Source: Chelydra serpentina
Taxonomy: Eukaryota > Chordata > Testudines > Chelydridae
Length of the DNA: 64,000 nt
Direction of reading: 5' to 3'
Assembly: GCA_037349315.1 (NCBI GenBank)
Contig: JBAIAC010000056.1
Span: forward strand, 2,146,501 to 2,210,500
Each line of letters starts with the position of its first letter. The first letter of the stretch is position 1. Both the position numbers and the translations under genes were made by a program. Positions 11,359-23,487 of this stretch are shown here, piece by piece. The notes beneath the pieces are model-generated. The model worked only from the letters and a program-made list of their open reading frames with translations. It did not search any database and was not told where the DNA came from.

Positions 11359-11459
11359 TTGGGGTTGGTCCTGCTTTGAGCAGGGGGTTGGACTAGATGA
11401 CCTCCTGAGGTCCCTTCCAACCCTGAGATTCTATGATTCTATGATTCTATGATTCTATG

Positions 11460-12959
11460 AATCTCAGGGTTGGCAGGGACCTCAGGAGATAATCTAGTCC
11501 AACCCCCTGCTCAAAGCAGGACCAACCCCAACTAGATCATCCCAGCCAGGGCTTTGTCAAGCCTGACTTTAAAAACCTCTAAGGAAGGAGATTCCACCAC
11601 CTCCCTAGGTAACCCATTCCAGTGCTTTACCACCCTACTAGTGAAAAAGTTTTTCCTAATACCCAACCTAAACCTCCCCCTCTGCAACTTGAGACCATTA
11701 CTCCTTGTTCTGTCATCTTCTACCACTGAGAACAGTCTAGATCCATCCTCTTTGGAACCCCCTTTCAGGTAGTTGAAAGCAGCTATCAAATCTCCCCTCA
11801 TTCTTCTCTTCTGCAGGTTAAACAATCCCAGTTCCCTCAGCCTCTCCTCATAAGTCATGTGCTCCAGCCCCCTAATCATTTTTCTTGCCCTCCGCTGGAC
11901 TCTTTCCAATTTATCCACATCCTTCTTGTAGTGTGGGGCCCGAAACTGGACACAGTACTCCAAATGAGGCCTCACCAGTGCCGAATAGAGGGGAATAATC
12001 ACGTCCCTCGATCTGCTGGAAATGCCCCTACTTATACAGCCCAAAATGCAGTTAGCCTTCTTGGCAACAAGGGCACACTGTTGACTCATATTCAGCTTTT
12101 CGTCCACTGTAACCCCTAGATCCTTTTCTGCAGAACTGCTGCCCAGCCATTCGGTCCCTAGTCTGTAGCAGTGCATGGGATTCTTCCGTCCTAAGTGCAG
12201 GACTCTGCACTTGTCCTTGTTGAACCTCATCAGATTTCTTTTGGCCCAATCCTCTAATTTGTCTAGGTCCCTCTGTATCCTATCCCTACCCTCCAGCGTA
12301 TCAACCACTCCTCCCAGTTTAGTGTCATCTGCAAACTTGCTAAGGGTGCAGTCCACACCATCCTCCAGATCCTTGATGAAGATATTGAACAAAACCGGCC
12401 CCAGCACCGACCCTTGGGGCACTCCACTTGATACCGGCTGCCAACTAGACATGGAACCATTTATCACTACCCGTTGAGCGCGACCATCCAGCCAGTTTTC
12501 TATCCACCTTACCGTCCATTCATCCAGCCCATACTTCTTTAACTTGCTGGCAAGAACACTGTGGGAGACTGTATCAAAAGCTTTGCTAAAGTCAAGAAAT
12601 AGCACATCCACTGCTTTCCCCTCATCCACAGAGCCAGTTATCTCATCATAGAAGGCAATTAGGTTAGTCAGGCATGACTTGCCCTTGGTGAATCCATGCT
12701 GACTGTTCCTGATCACTTTCCCCTCCTTTAAGTGGTTCAGAATTGATTCCTTGAGGACCTGTTCCATGATTTTTCCAGGGACTGAGGTGAGACTGACTGG
12801 CCTGTAGTTCCCCGGATCTTCCTTCTTCCCTTTTTTAAAGATTGGCACTACATTAGCTTTTTTGCAGTCATCCGGGACCTCCCCTGATTGCCATGATTTG
12901 TCAAAGATAATGGGCAATGGCTCTGCAATCACATCGGCCAACTCCTTTAGCACCCTCGG
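11460..12959 (-). mobile_element. 5'-truncated CR1 LINE, tail-to-tail with the previous copy
   Basis: The reverse complement starts in the CR1 3'UTR at once after the plus-strand copy's tail repeats and runs to about 12959, where homology stops at TCCGAGG. It appears to have landed in the ATTCTATG tail of the neighbour. No target-site duplication is expected for CR1. The two copies form a long inverted repeat. Confidence 0.92.
11532..12953 (-). CDS. CR1 ORF2 fragment (reverse transcriptase, C-terminal half)
   Basis: This open frame of 473 codons covers RT from the [12 protein letters not shown] region to the natural stop: [51 protein letters not shown], the [13 protein letters not shown] region and the terminal KALAGMI. 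It lacks the endonuclease and the RT N-terminus because of 5' truncation. It supplies the 228 residues deleted from the plus-strand copy. The intact frame implies recent insertion. The annotated Met is internal to the original protein, so it is not a functional gene. Confidence 0.88.
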   Translation of the reverse strand: MLKELADVIAEPLPIIFDKSWQSGEVPDDCKKANVVPIFKKGKKEDPGNYRPVSLTSVPGKIMEQVLKESILNHLKEGKVIRNSQHGFTKGKSCLTNLIAFYDEITGSVDEGKAVDVLFLDFSKAFDTVSHSVLASKLKKYGLDEWTVRWIENWLDGRAQRVVINGSMSSWQPVSSGVPQGSVLGPVLFNIFIKDLEDGVDCTLSKFADDTKLGGVVDTLEGRDRIQRDLDKLEDWAKRNLMRFNKDKCRVLHLGRKNPMHCYRLGTEWLGSSSAEKDLGVTVDEKLNMSQQCALVAKKANCILGCISRGISSRSRDVIIPLYSALVRPHLEYCVQFRAPHYKKDVDKLERVQRRARKMIRGLEHMTYEERLRELGLFNLQKRRMRGDLIAAFNYLKGGSKEDGSRLFSVVEDDRTRSNGLKLQRGRFRLGIRKNFFTSRVVKHWNGLPREVVESPSLEVFKVRLDKALAGMI

Positions 12960-14310
12960 AAGAAACTACATGAACTACATCACTAGCTAGATTGTTAGAC
13001 AGATCTAGCATGGCAATTATATTGTGCTTTCAACCATACCAACTATCGTTCCAGGTTTTATTCTCACTCTTTTGGGCTTTCCTGGGAGCTAAGAAAGATA
13101 AATGCACAGATGGGCCCTGTATCATAAGCACAATGAAGGAATCAGTGAGACTAGACTGTTGTTTTGTGAATATTATTATGTTCTGTATCGAGTGCCAAAA
13201 GTGTACTAGACACTTTCCAGACAAATAAATGAACAAGGTCCCTGCCCAAAAGTGCGTGCAATCCCGCCATACATCATACAGACTAAAGAGAGGCTGGGAT
13301 GTAACTAGAAGCCAGGGAGCAGGTCAGTGACGCGTTCTGTAGTTCATAACTCTACATGTTCTGGTTTTTAGATTTTATTTTATGAACATGTCTCTGAGGG
13401 AAGGATTAAGACTCATAGGCCTCCTGGCAGAAGCATGCTTACAGGAGGGATTTGGAAGCCGATAGCCTGGGTCAGTAGGTCAGAGAGTAGGACTAGTGAC
13501 AATCTATTTGTGTATCTTGTTTGGGGTCCCTGACCTCTATGTTACCTTTCTGCATCCCTCCCTCTGGCTCTGAGGTACGTGGAGCTCCTTCTGGGTAGCC
13601 CTGAGCCAGTCTGGCTGTTTCCCCCCACTACACACACACCACGAGTATGTGCCTTAATAAACATGCCTTTGTTATTACCCACCCTGGGTTGGTTGGGCAT
13701 CTGTTCTAGCTGATGAGTGGAAGAAGGCTGCCTAGTGAATGCTGTAACTATGGGGCTTTTGGGGCTGACCTATGTGGCAAACAACATTTGATACATGCGG
13801 GGCACCAGACACCTCAGAAGAAGATCTGGGGGTTGGAGGGTCAGAGATGCTCTTGCCAGCAACCTGTAAGGTATCTATAAGAACTTGTAACTTGTCAGCC
13901 TTCACAATCATTGTGAAATGTATGTATGGGTAATATCTAATCTCTATGTACTGATATTGAAAGTCTTCTTTATGGACCTGGAGTAGAAATTAGTCACCAG
14001 GAGATAATGTGTGCCCCCCCGATGATGCAATGTAGGGCTCAATTAAAGACTTTGCATGTGAAACTATAAAGGCAACAACACACAGCCAAAACCACTGTAA
14101 CAAAGCGACCTTTGGTGGGACACAACCATTTCAAAGCAGGGTAGATCCATGGGCACTAGGGAACTTCTAGTGCAGTGCAGTGCAGCAGGGACCACACAGC
14201 CAAATTATTGAAGTCCCCTCTCTTTGGCTGGTTTGGTGCCTTAATAATAAAGGACACCCAGCCTTGGGCTGTGACTGCCCTGCTCTAAGCAATTTGTCCT
14301 GAATTGATTG
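12960..14310. other. No gene recognised
   Basis: Frames are short (under 80 codons). AATAAA occurs at 13655-13660 in a CA-rich context, which might mark an old LTR. A short GTGCA microsatellite lies near 14172. Nothing can be assigned firmly. Confidence 0.35.
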
Positions 14311-14494
14311 GGGGGGGGGGAGAGGGATAGCTCAGTGGTTTGAGCATTGGCCTGCTAAACCCAGGGTTGTGAGTTCAATCCTTGAGGGGGCCATTTAGGG
14401 ATCTGGGGCAAAAATTGGGGATTGGTCCTGCATTGAGCAGGGGGTTGGACTAGATGACCTCCTAAGGTCCCTTCCAACTCTGAGATTCTATGAT
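14311..14494 (+). mobile_element. tRNA-derived SINE (Cry-type), copy 1
   Basis: The head carries a Pol III A box (TAGCTCAGTGG) and B box (GAGTTCAATCC). The tail (GGATTGGTCCTG...GGGGGTTGGACTAGATGA) is CR1-like, ending in TTCTATGAT. A G-run precedes the head. tRNA-head SINEs with CR1 tails are mobilised by CR1 enzymes. Confidence 0.92.
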
Positions 14495-14819
14495 ACTCTT
14501 GGGAGCAAGCACCTCGGATCTGTGGCTCTTATGTCCTAGAAGGTCCAGACACTTGAGTTCCTTGTCAGATGTTGTTGCCTTGAAACAATGTTGCCTACTC
14601 CTTTTGTTAGCAGCACTGATGACCAGGGAGTTGGGCATGGGATAAGTAAACAAGTACTCTGGGCCCTTTGCTGGACACAATACGTTTTATAGGCTCTCTT
14701 ACAGGTGGATGGGATGCTGGCTAAAGTCTGCCACGCTGTGTGGGCTGGCAAGAGGAAGACCTCATTAATAGGTAAGGCTACCTTGCCCTGGATAGAGGCA
14801 TCCAGGTGTAGGAGGAGCG
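14495..14819. other. Unassigned sequence
   Basis: No gene or known repeat is seen. Confidence 0.4.
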
Positions 14820-17225
14820 ACTACATGACCGTTGGGGTGCGTTTGTTGTTTGTTAGTTTGTTGTTGTTGGGTGCTTGCTTGCTTGCCATGTGCTTCCTTG
14901 ATTTCAGATTATAGTGTGGTCTGTTTTGGGGGTCTTGGGCTGAACCAAGCAGCCTGCTAGGCTAGGCTGAGAGCTTGCTAATGAGGGTCTAGTCTGCCAT
15001 CCTTTAATCTCTCATCCCTTTAGGGTTCCCTGACAAGGAGGCAGGGCTAATTCAGGGAGAACAGGGTTTAACCAGAGGAGCTAGCAAACAGGGAAGATTT
15101 GGGAGGGAGTGTGAAAGTCAGATACACTTGACAAATATACTCTAAAGTTAGTCCTCCCAAACAAACAAACAAACAAACAAACACATTTGGGCTGCTAGGT
15201 AAGAAATTAAAGTCCAGGATCTCCATGGTAGCATTCTCTGAAATGCTTCCAGTTCCACATGCAGGACCAGTTAGACAGGCAGAACTGCTGGGGTCTCACG
15301 ATGATGTGGGGAGGAGGGATTTACCTTTATTAGGAAATGGGGAATCTTTTGGGAAAGGAGGGGTCCATACTGGAGAGATGGGCTCCACCTAAACCAAAAT
15401 AGAACCAGATTGCTTGCATATAAAATTACAAAGGTCGTAGAGGACTTTTAAACTAAGGGCAGAGGGAAAGCCGACAGGTGTGAGGGAGCACATGGTTCGG
15501 ATAGACACATCTTTTTAAGGGAGGATTTATTAAAGGGGATTCTGTATATCTTAGTAAAGAGGAGAGGATAGAAGTTGATAAAGGAACTAAAGAGAAACAC
15601 TCAAACGAAAAAGAGTTCAATTCAACTACATCACCTGAAAGCAGACAAATTTTATAAGTGCTTGTGTATAATGCAAGAAGGCTAAATAATAAGATGGGTG
15701 AACTTGAGTGCCTGGTATTAAATGAGCATATTGCATCTTGGTACAAATGATAGAATAGGTCATGCCGGTGGGGGAATGGCACTGAAAAAAGCATAGAGTT
15801 ATATATAGTAAAAATCTTAAATGAATGAAGCACTACCATATAATCCCTATGGATAGAAAATCCATGCTTGAATAAGAGTACAGCAGTAGGATTACATGAC
15901 CAGGATGGTGACTGTGACTGAGAAATGCTCAGCGGGATTAGAGAGGCTACAAAAACAGAAAACCCAATAATAATGGGGGATTTCAACTATCTCCATATTG
16001 ACTGGGTACATGTCATCTCAGGACAGGAGGCAGAGAGAGAATGTATAGACATCATTAGTGACTGCTTCTTGAAGCAGCTAGTCCTGGAAATCACAAGGGG
16101 AGAGGCAGTTCTTGATTTAGTCCTAAGTGGCGCACAGGATCTGGTCCAAGAGGTGAATATATCTGAACTGGTCAATAATTGCAACCATAACATAATTAAA
16201 TTTAACATATTTTTAGGGGGAGGGGAAATACCAAAGAAACTTACCACAGAACATTTAACTTTGAAAAGGGGAATTACACAAAAATAAGGAAGCTAGTTAC
16301 ATGGAAATTAAAAGGAACAGTCACATAAGTGAAATGCCTGCAAGCTGCATGGAAACTATTTAACAACACTATAATAGAGGCTCAAACTAAATGTATACTC
16401 CAAATTAAAAACAAAACAGGAAGAGGACCAAAAAACTCCACCATGGCTAAATAACAGGGTAAAAGAGGAGGTGAGAGGTAAAAGGGCATCCTTTAAAAAT
16501 TGGAAGTCAAATCTTACTGAGGAAGATCCAAAGGAGCATACATTCTGGCAAGTCCTGAATCTTGGCAGGAGATTAGAGTAGATGATCCTTGTGCTCCCTT
16601 CTAACCCTATGGTTCCATGGTTCTAAGTCAAATGTAAAAGTATAATTAGGCAGTCCAAAAAGAATTTGAAGAGCAACTAGCAAAAGACACAAAAAACTAA
16701 CAGCCAACAATATTTTTAAATGTGTCAGAAGCAGGAAGCCTCCCAAACAGCCGGTGGGGCTACTGGACAATCAAGGTGCTAAAGGAGAACTCAAGGAAGA
16801 CCAGGCCGTTGAAGAGAAGCTAAATGTATTGTTTACATCGATCTTTATGGCAAAGTATGTGAGACAGATTCCCACACCTGAGCCATTCTTTTAAGATGAC
16901 AAGTCTGGGGAACTGTCCCAGATGGAAGTATCAATAGAGGAGGTTTTGGAGCATTGATAAATCAAACAGTAATCAGTCACCAGGACAAGATACTATTCAC
17001 CCAAGAGTTCTGAAGGAATTCAAATATGAAATTGCAGAACTACTCACTCTGGTATGTAACCTGTCACTTAAATCAGCCTCTGTTCCACGTAACTGGAGCA
17101 TAGCTAATGTAACGCTGATTTTTATAAAAGCCTGGCAATTACAGGCTGGTAAGCCTAACTTCAGTACCAGGCAAATGCATTGAAACTGTGGCAGAGAACA
17201 ATAATTATCACACACAAAGAATTAT
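14820..17225 (+). pseudogene. Old CR1-like LINE, 5' part (split by insertion)
   Basis: The leader-like segment (AGCTAGCAAACAGGG at ~15078) resembles the CR1 5'UTR. A frame at 15925-16287 (120 codons) is an endonuclease remnant: PIIMGDFNY, VLEITRGEAVLDLVLSG, NIIKFNIF. Many stops follow. RT linker sequence continues past 16400 and is broken near 17225 by a younger minus-strand CR1. It resumes at 19295. A relative is at 35000-36035, and a minus copy is at 52890-53700. Its divergence makes it the older layer. Confidence 0.75.
16553..16625 (+). mobile_element. CR1/SINE tail fragment inside the old LINE
   Basis: The segment from GGCAGGAGATTAGAGTAGAT to the TATGGTTCCATGGTTCTAA tail resembles a CR1-type 3' end. 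It interrupts a stretch that is continuous in the related copy at 52890-53700. Confidence 0.65.
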
Positions 17226-17231
17226 TACACA

Positions 17232-19294
17232 CATAGACTCATAGACTTTAAGGTCAGAAGGGACCATTATGATCATCTAGTCTGACCTCCTGCACAATGC
17301 AGGCCACAGAATCTCACCCACCCACTCCTGGAATAATCCTCTCACCTATGTCTCAGCTATTGAAGTCCACAAATCATGGTTTAAAGACTTCAAGATGCAG
17401 AGAATCCTCCGGTAAGTGACCCGTGCCCCATGCTGCAGAGGAAGGCAAAAAACCTCCAGGGCCTCTGCCAATCTACTCTGGAGGAAAATTCCTTCCCGAC
17501 CCCAAATATGGCGATCAGCTGAACCCCGAGCATATGGGCAAGACTCACCAGCCAGACACCCAGGAAAAAGTTCTCTGCAGCAACTTCTAACATCCCATCA
17601 TTGACCATTGGTCCTATTTACCACTGATGGCAATTAATTGACCTTTGACTAAGATCATGTTATCCCATCAAACCATCCCCTCCATAAAAGTATCTAGCTT
17701 AATCTTGAAGCCAGATAGGTCTTTTGCCCCCACTGCTTCCCTTGGAAGGCTGTTCCAGAACTTCACTCCTCTGATGGTTAGAAACCTTCGTCTAATTTCA
17801 AGTCTAAACTTCCTGATGGCCAGTTTATATCCATTTGTTCTTGTGTCCACATTGGTACTGAGCTGAAATAATTCCTCTCCCTCCCTGGTATTTATCCCTC
17901 TGATATAGTTAAAGAGAGCAATCATATCTCCCCTCAGCCTTCTTTTGGTTAAGGTAAACAAACCAAGCTACTTGAGTCTCCTTTCATACGACAGATTCCT
18001 TGGATCATCCTAGTGGCCCTTCTTTGTACCTGCTCCAGTTTGAATTCATCCTTCTTAAACATGGGAGACCAGAACTGCACACAGTATTCCAAATGAGGTC
18101 TCACCAATACCTTGTATAACGGTACTAACACCTCCTTATCTCTACTAGAAATACCTCGCCTAATGCATCCCAAGACCATATTAGCTTTTTTCACGGCCAC
18201 ATCACATTGGCGACTCATAGTCATCCTGTGATCAACCAGGACTCCGAGGTCCTTCTCCTCTTCCGTTACTTCCAACTGATGCGTCCCCATCTTATAACTA
18301 AAATTCTTGTTATTAATCCCTAAATGCATAACCTTACACTTCTCACTATTAAATTTCATGCTATTACTATTACTCCAGTTTACAAGGTCATCCAGATCTT
18401 CCTGTAGGATATCCCGATCCTTTTCTGAATTGGCAATACCTCCCAACTTTGTGTCATCTGCAGACTTTATTAGCACACTCCCTCTTTTGGTGCCGAGGTC
18501 AGTAATAAAAAGATTAAATAAAACTGGTCCCAAAACTGAACCTTGAGGAACTCCACTAGTAACCTCCCTCCAACCTGACAGTTCACCTTTCAGTATGACC
18601 CGCAGTAGTCTCCCCTTTAACCAATTCCTTATCCACCTCTCAATTTTCATATTGATCCCCATCTTTTCCAATTTAACCAATAATTCCTCATGTGGTACTG
18701 TATCAAATGCCTTACTGAAATCGAGGTAGATTAGATCCACTGCGTTTCCTTTATCTACAAAATCTGTTACTTTCTCAAAGAAGGAGATCAAGTTGGTTTG
18801 GCACGATCTACCTTTTGTAAAACCATGTTGTAATTTGTCCCAATTGTCATTGACCTCAATGTCCTTAACTACTTTCTCCTTCAAAATTTTTTCCAAGACC
18901 TTGCATACTACAGATGTCAAACTAACAGGCCTGTAGTTACCCGGGTCACTTTTTTTCCCTTTCTTAAAAATAGGAACTATATTTGCTATTCTCCAGTCAA
19001 ATGGTACAACCCCTGAGTTTAGAGATTCATTAAACATTTTTTCTAATGGGCTTGCAATTTCATGTGCCAGTTCCTTTAATATTCTTGGATGAAGATTATC
19101 TGGGCCGCCCGATTTACTCTCATTAAGCTGTTCAAGTTTGGCTTCTACCTCGGATATGGTAATATCTACCCCCACATCCTTATTCCCATTTGTCATGCTG
19201 CCACTATTCCTAAGCTCCTCATTAGCCTCATTAAAGACGAGGCAAAGTATTTGTTTAGATATTTGGCCATGCCTAGATTATCCTTAACCTCCAC
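17232..19294 (-). mobile_element. CR1 LINE, second family, inserted in the old LINE
   Basis: The 3' end, at left, has the tail CATAGACTCATAGACTTTAA, distinct from ATTCTATG. Homology to the plus copy at 49340-52316 runs to 19294 (CCTTAACCTCCAC). It separates the two parts of the old plus-strand LINE, which gives the relative age. Confidence 0.9.
17668..19196 (-). pseudogene. CR1 ORF2 (second family), frameshifted
   Basis: Two overlapping frames (17949-19196, 415 codons; 17668-17961, 97 codons) together cover RT to the C-terminus. Visible blocks are [59 protein letters not shown] and LEYCVQFWSP. A frameshift near 17950 separates them. The usual FADD motif reads SADD here (Phe to Ser), a change at the RT active-site box that would harm activity. 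The endonuclease is absent. Compare the intact relative at 49378-51870. Confidence 0.88.
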
Positions 19295-19445
19295 ATATAT
19301 GAACAGAATTTATTGGGAAAGAGTCAACATGATTTTTGTATAGAGAAATCATACCTCACCAATTTATTAGAATTCTTGTCGACAAGCATGTGGAAAAGCG
19401 TGATCCAGTCAATGCAGTGTACTTTGACTGTCTGAAAGCCTTTTG
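19295..19445 (+). pseudogene. Old CR1-like LINE, continuation after insertion
   Basis: The translation has HDF..EKSYLTNLLEF and a degraded palm motif, which is RT sequence downstream of the part ending at 17225. It is the second half of the target that the minus CR1 split. Confidence 0.7.
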
Positions 19446-20037
19446 TGACACTGGCACACTTGTTTGAATACTGACAAACACATATCTGAAATCCATCTGG
19501 TTCACCTGTGTGTTAGCATTGTTAAAATTAGTATTAGAGTTGTAAAAATGTGTTTAGAGTCTAGACTTTATTGAATGCTTGTAAATTGCTACATGCATTA
19601 ATCTCACTTGCAACATCTGTATCCCACATTGTAAATTAACATTTGAGTATTTGCATTATAAATCTCTGTAATCTCCAGTCAGGAAAGAGACATTAATTAG
19701 TGTGAAATGCTGGCCTCCAACAGAAGGTGTTATGTCCTGTCCCACAAGGAAGGCCTGTCAACACCAGAGGAACTGTTGTGGAATATCAAAGAGGACAAAA
19801 GACTTTGCAGATTGTTCTCTCTCTCCCCATTAAGAGAAGACAGTCAAGTGAATTCCTTCCATCAGCTGAGTTTGCAACTGGAAGCAGAAGGAGGTAAGGG
19901 ATAAAAAGCCCTAACAAGGAGGAACTATCTTTATGCTGCTTGTACTCTGAGGGGCAAGGATTACTCAGCATAATGAAAGCATCTCCGGTGCTTAGTCTGG
20001 TTTGCCCCTAACGGACATATAGAGCTTACTTATTATA
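19446..20037. other. Unassigned sequence
   Basis: No gene or repeat is recognised. A frame at 19707-19904 (65 codons) lacks protein-family features. Confidence 0.4.
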
Positions 20038-20945
20038 GCACGGGTGCTAACTTTCTGATTTCCCAGGGGGTGCTCCACCCCCTGCTCCATCCCAGGCCCC
20101 GCCCCCACTCCACACCTTCCCCCAAGGCCCTACCCCCACCCCTACCCCACCTCTTCCCACCCCTGCTCCACTCCGCCTGTTCCCACCCCATTCTGCCCCC
20201 TCCCTGGAGTGGGCTCCATCATAGATGACTGGTTCCTCACCCATACTGTAGGGGCATGATCTAAAGGGGAGGCCACGTGGCTGGTCACATGTGTCATCCC
20301 CCTCCCCATTCCCTCTGCATCCAACCTGGGGCCACTGTGCTCTCTCTTCTGTACCTTACCTGCAGGGAGGGGGCGCTCTGTCTTCCCACTGAGCCTGCCT
20401 CCACCCCGCTCCCAGCATATTTTGCTGCTCTAGCTGGCAGGAGGGAGCCTGGGTGGGGAGCAGGAGGGAACCACTTCTAATGCCAGCCCCTCCCGGTCAC
20501 TGCTCTGCAGTCTGGCAGCTGCCTGAGAGAGCCTGACTGGGGAGGCAGCTTCTGCTCCTTGCCCAGGTTCAGCTGCCGGGGACCGTAGCGAAGTAGCTGG
20601 AAATGTGCCATTGTGAGGGGGGCTCCAGCTCACTCGCTCCCTGTCCCCAGAACCTGAGCCCAGGCAAAAGCTGCCTCCCCTGCCAGGCTCTCTCAGGCAG
20701 CCACCAGCCCGCCACACTGCTGAGCAGCATCCCAGCAGCTGGAAGGGGCTGGTTCCACCCCTTTCACTCTCCGGCATCTGGGGATGTCACCCTGATGTGT
20801 CACCAAGCCCCACCCCTGCCCCATCCGCGCCCCGCCTCTTCCTGCCCTCCTGTTCCTCCCCCTCTCCCCCAGCACCTCCTGCACGTCACTGAACAGCTGA
20901 TCCTTGGTGGACGGGAGGCACCATGAGGAGCTGATCAGCGGGGCA
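20038..20945. mobile_element. GC-rich non-autonomous element (family of 37829-38184)
   Basis: The start (GGGTGCTAACTTTCTGATTT) and following C-rich block (GGGGGTGCTC...CCAGGCCCCGCCCCCACTCC) match the element at 37829. The right part (GCACGTCACTGAACAGCTG, then AGGAGCTGATCAGCGGGG) also matches. The interior contains extra GC-rich sequence. It is non-coding. Frames on both strands (up to 115 codons) are compositional. Confidence 0.6.
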
Positions 20946-21184
20946 AGTTAGATCGAATTACCCAAGGGGACAATCTGTGACTCCACATTTGGGCCGTTAC
21001 AGTGCCTGAGGGGTTTACACTTGATAACTGATTGGTGAAATCTCAGTATAGAACTCACAACCAATTATCAGTTGTGCCCTGTTTCCCAACAGTCTGCCCT
21101 GCGGTTGGTACCCATGCGCTTGAGCCACTGCACAAGAGCTTGGAACCTTTGGCAAAGTCCCTCACCAATGACTCTTCAGCAGAC

Positions 21185-21362
21185 TAAGTAGTCATGGGGT
21201 AAGAGGGAAGGTCCTCTCATGGATAAGTAGCTGGTTAGAAGATAGGAAGCAAAGGGTAGGAATAAATGGTCAGTTTTCACAATGGAGACAGGGTCCCCCA
21301 AGGATCTATACTGGGACCTGTGATGTTCAACATATTCATCGTGCATGATTTGGAAAGGGGGG
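21185..21362 (+). pseudogene. Old CR1-like LINE RT fragment, left part
   Basis: The degraded translation shows the [14 protein letters not shown] block (seen as QGPPRIYTG) and an NIFI-like motif, the normal RT order. The fragment ends where the LTR at 21363 enters and continues at 22574. Confidence 0.7.
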
Positions 21363-22573
21363 TGTGATGGGTCACAGAAACCCCCTTGGGACTGCCACCT
21401 GATGTGCTGAGACTACCTCTAAGCCTGTTTTCCCTGCCATCTTGAGACTTCAGTACCTTGCCTGGTTGTACCAGACACACTAGCCTGCTACAAACACAGA
21501 CCCAGGTCTGAACCACATCCCCCAAAAGCTGCAGGCTAATCTGAAGAAAGCTTAAGAATTGCTCATGTCTCCAACACCCAGATATCCAGCTCCCAATGGG
21601 ATCCAAACCCCAAATAAATTCGTTTTACTCTGTATAAAGCTTATACAGGGTAAACTCATAAATTGTTTGCCCTCTATAACACTGATAGAGAGATATGCAC
21701 AGCTTTTTGCGCCTTCAGGTATTAATACATACTCTGGGTTAATTAATAAGTAAAAAGTGATTTTATTAAATATAAAAGGTAGGATTTAAGTGGTTCCAAG
21801 TAATAACAGACAGAACAAAGTAAATTACCAAGCAAAACAAAACAAAAACATGCAAGTCTAAGCCTAATACAGTAGGAAACTAAATGCAGGTAAATCTCAC
21901 CCTCAGAGATGTTCCAATAAGCTTCTTTGACAGACTAGACTCCTTCCTAGTCTGGGTCCAACAACCACTCACACCCCTGTAGTTACTGTCCTTTGTTCCA
22001 GTTTCTTTCAGGCATCTCTTTGGGGTGGAGAGGCTATCTCTTGAGACAGCTGAAGACAAAATGGAGGGATATCCAGGGGCTTATATAGTCTTATATATAG
22101 GAGGGGTGGAAACCCCTCTCCTCTCCTGTGTAAAATCCCCTCCACAAGATGGAGTTTTGCAGTGACCTGGGCAAGTCACATGTCTATGAATGATTCAGCT
22201 TTTTGCAGGCCGACACCATTGTTTACATGTTAGTTTGAACGTTCCCAGGAAAGCTCAGATGTGGATTGGTGTCTCTCAAAGCCCGTTTAACTGAATACTC
22301 CCAATTACTTGAATAACCCCTTCACACTATGTTGACCAAATCTGCCTTATGTGCTTCCTACAGCAAACACTTTAAATACAAGCATAGAGCCAACGCTCAT
22401 AACTTCAGATATAAAAATGACACATGCATACGAATAGGATGAATACATGCGGTAGAACATAACCTTTGCAGAGATCTGTTACATGGCATATCAAGCATAA
22501 AACATATTCCAGTTATGTCATATTTACACTCATAAGCATATTTCTATAAAACATTATGGAGTGCAACATCATA
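21363..22573. mobile_element. Solo LTR (1.2 kb) inside an old LINE
   Basis: The LTR begins TGTGATG and ends CATCATA, a one-base change from a perfect inverted end. It is flanked by GGGGG on both sides (21358-21362 and 22574-22578), consistent with a 5-bp target duplication. The same LINE continues across both flanks. AATAAA motifs occur on both strands, so orientation is not assigned. There is no gag, pol or env between, so it is a solo LTR from a retrovirus-like element. Confidence 0.72.
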
Positions 22574-23270
22574 GGGGGCAAACAGTGAGGTGGCAAAATT
22601 TGAAAACAATACAAAATTAAGTCCGAATATGCAGAGTTAAAAAGGGATTTATCTCACTAAATTGGACGACTGGGCAACACAATGGCAGATGAAATTCAAT
22701 GTTGATAAGTGCAAAGTAATGCACATTGGAAAATATAATCTCAACTATACATACAAAGTGATGGGGTCTAAATTAGCTATTACCACTCAAGAAAGAGATC
22801 TTGGAGTCATCGTGGATAGTTCTCTGAAAACATCTGCTCAATGTGGAGTGTAAGTAAAAAAAGCGAACAGAATGTTAAGAACCATTCGGAAAGGATAGAA
22901 AAGACAGAAAATATCATAATGCCACTATATATAGCCATGGTATGCCCACATCTTGAATATTGCGGGCAGTTCTGGTTGTCCTATCTCAAAAAGTTATATT
23001 GGAATTAGACAAAGTACAGAGAAGGGCAAAAATTGATTAGGGGAGTGGCACAACTTCCGTATGAGAGGAGATTAATAAGACTGGGTCTTTTCATCTTGGA
23101 AAAGAGACGACTAAGGGGGGATATGATAGAGGTCTACAACCTCATGAAAGGTGTGAGGAAAGTGAATAAAAAGTGTTATTTATCTCTTCTCATCCATGTG
23201 AAAATGCCTTCCTAGTTTGAAAAGTTTATATGGATTCATAAATGCCATGTGTGAGTCAAGTGAATAGCTT
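22574..23270 (+). pseudogene. Old CR1-like LINE RT C-terminus, right part
   Basis: Frames at 22662-22853 (63 codons) and 23033-23215 (60 codons) show LDDWATQWQMKFNVDKCKVM, ITTQERDLGVIVD and [13 protein letters not shown]...[13 protein letters not shown]. This is the post-palm and C-terminal order of CR1/L3-like RTs. Stops and frameshifts are frequent. It is the continuation of 21185-21362. Confidence 0.82.
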
Positions 23271-23367
23271 GTGAACATTTTAAACTATACCTTCAATATG
23301 TTCAAAATGCAAATATGCACAACTGGCCAAGTAGTTATAGATATTAAAAGATTATTGATGAGCAGAT

Positions 23368-23487
23368 CCAGATCTGGGGCAAAAATCTGTCAGGGGACAG
23401 TACTTGGTCCTGCTAGTGAAGGCAGGGAGCTGGACTCGATGATCTTTCAAGGTCCTTCCAGTTCTATGAGATAGGCATATCTCCATA
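23368..23487 (+). mobile_element. SINE fragment with alternative tail
   Basis: This 5'-truncated copy keeps GATCTGGGGCAAAAATCTGT, CAGTACTTGGTCCTGCTAGT and the end TTCTATGAGATAGGCATAT. The tail equals that of the SINE at 46276 and differs from the CR1-like tail of the other copies. Confidence 0.8.

Larger units (their letters stand above)
7425..11459 (+). mobile_element. Near full-length CR1 LINE (internally deleted)
   Basis: Structure in order: a 5'UTR of about 700 bp, ORF1 (8129-9148), ORF2 (9193-11358), a short 3'UTR and a tail of four ATTCTATG repeats ending at about 11459. The lack of stops in both ORFs points to a young copy. ORF2 lacks 228 codons relative to its neighbour at 11532-12953, yet stays in frame. 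CR1 moves by target-primed reverse transcription with its own endonuclease and RT. The loss of the C-terminal RT region should make this copy unable to move itself. Confidence 0.92.

Noticed and set aside
11428..11460. Short regular repeats resembling a CRISPR or telomeric array
   Set aside because: They are four ATTCTATG units, the normal CR1 3' tail.
20047..20324. Gly-rich minus frames
   Set aside because: They are due to the C-rich block of a non-autonomous element.
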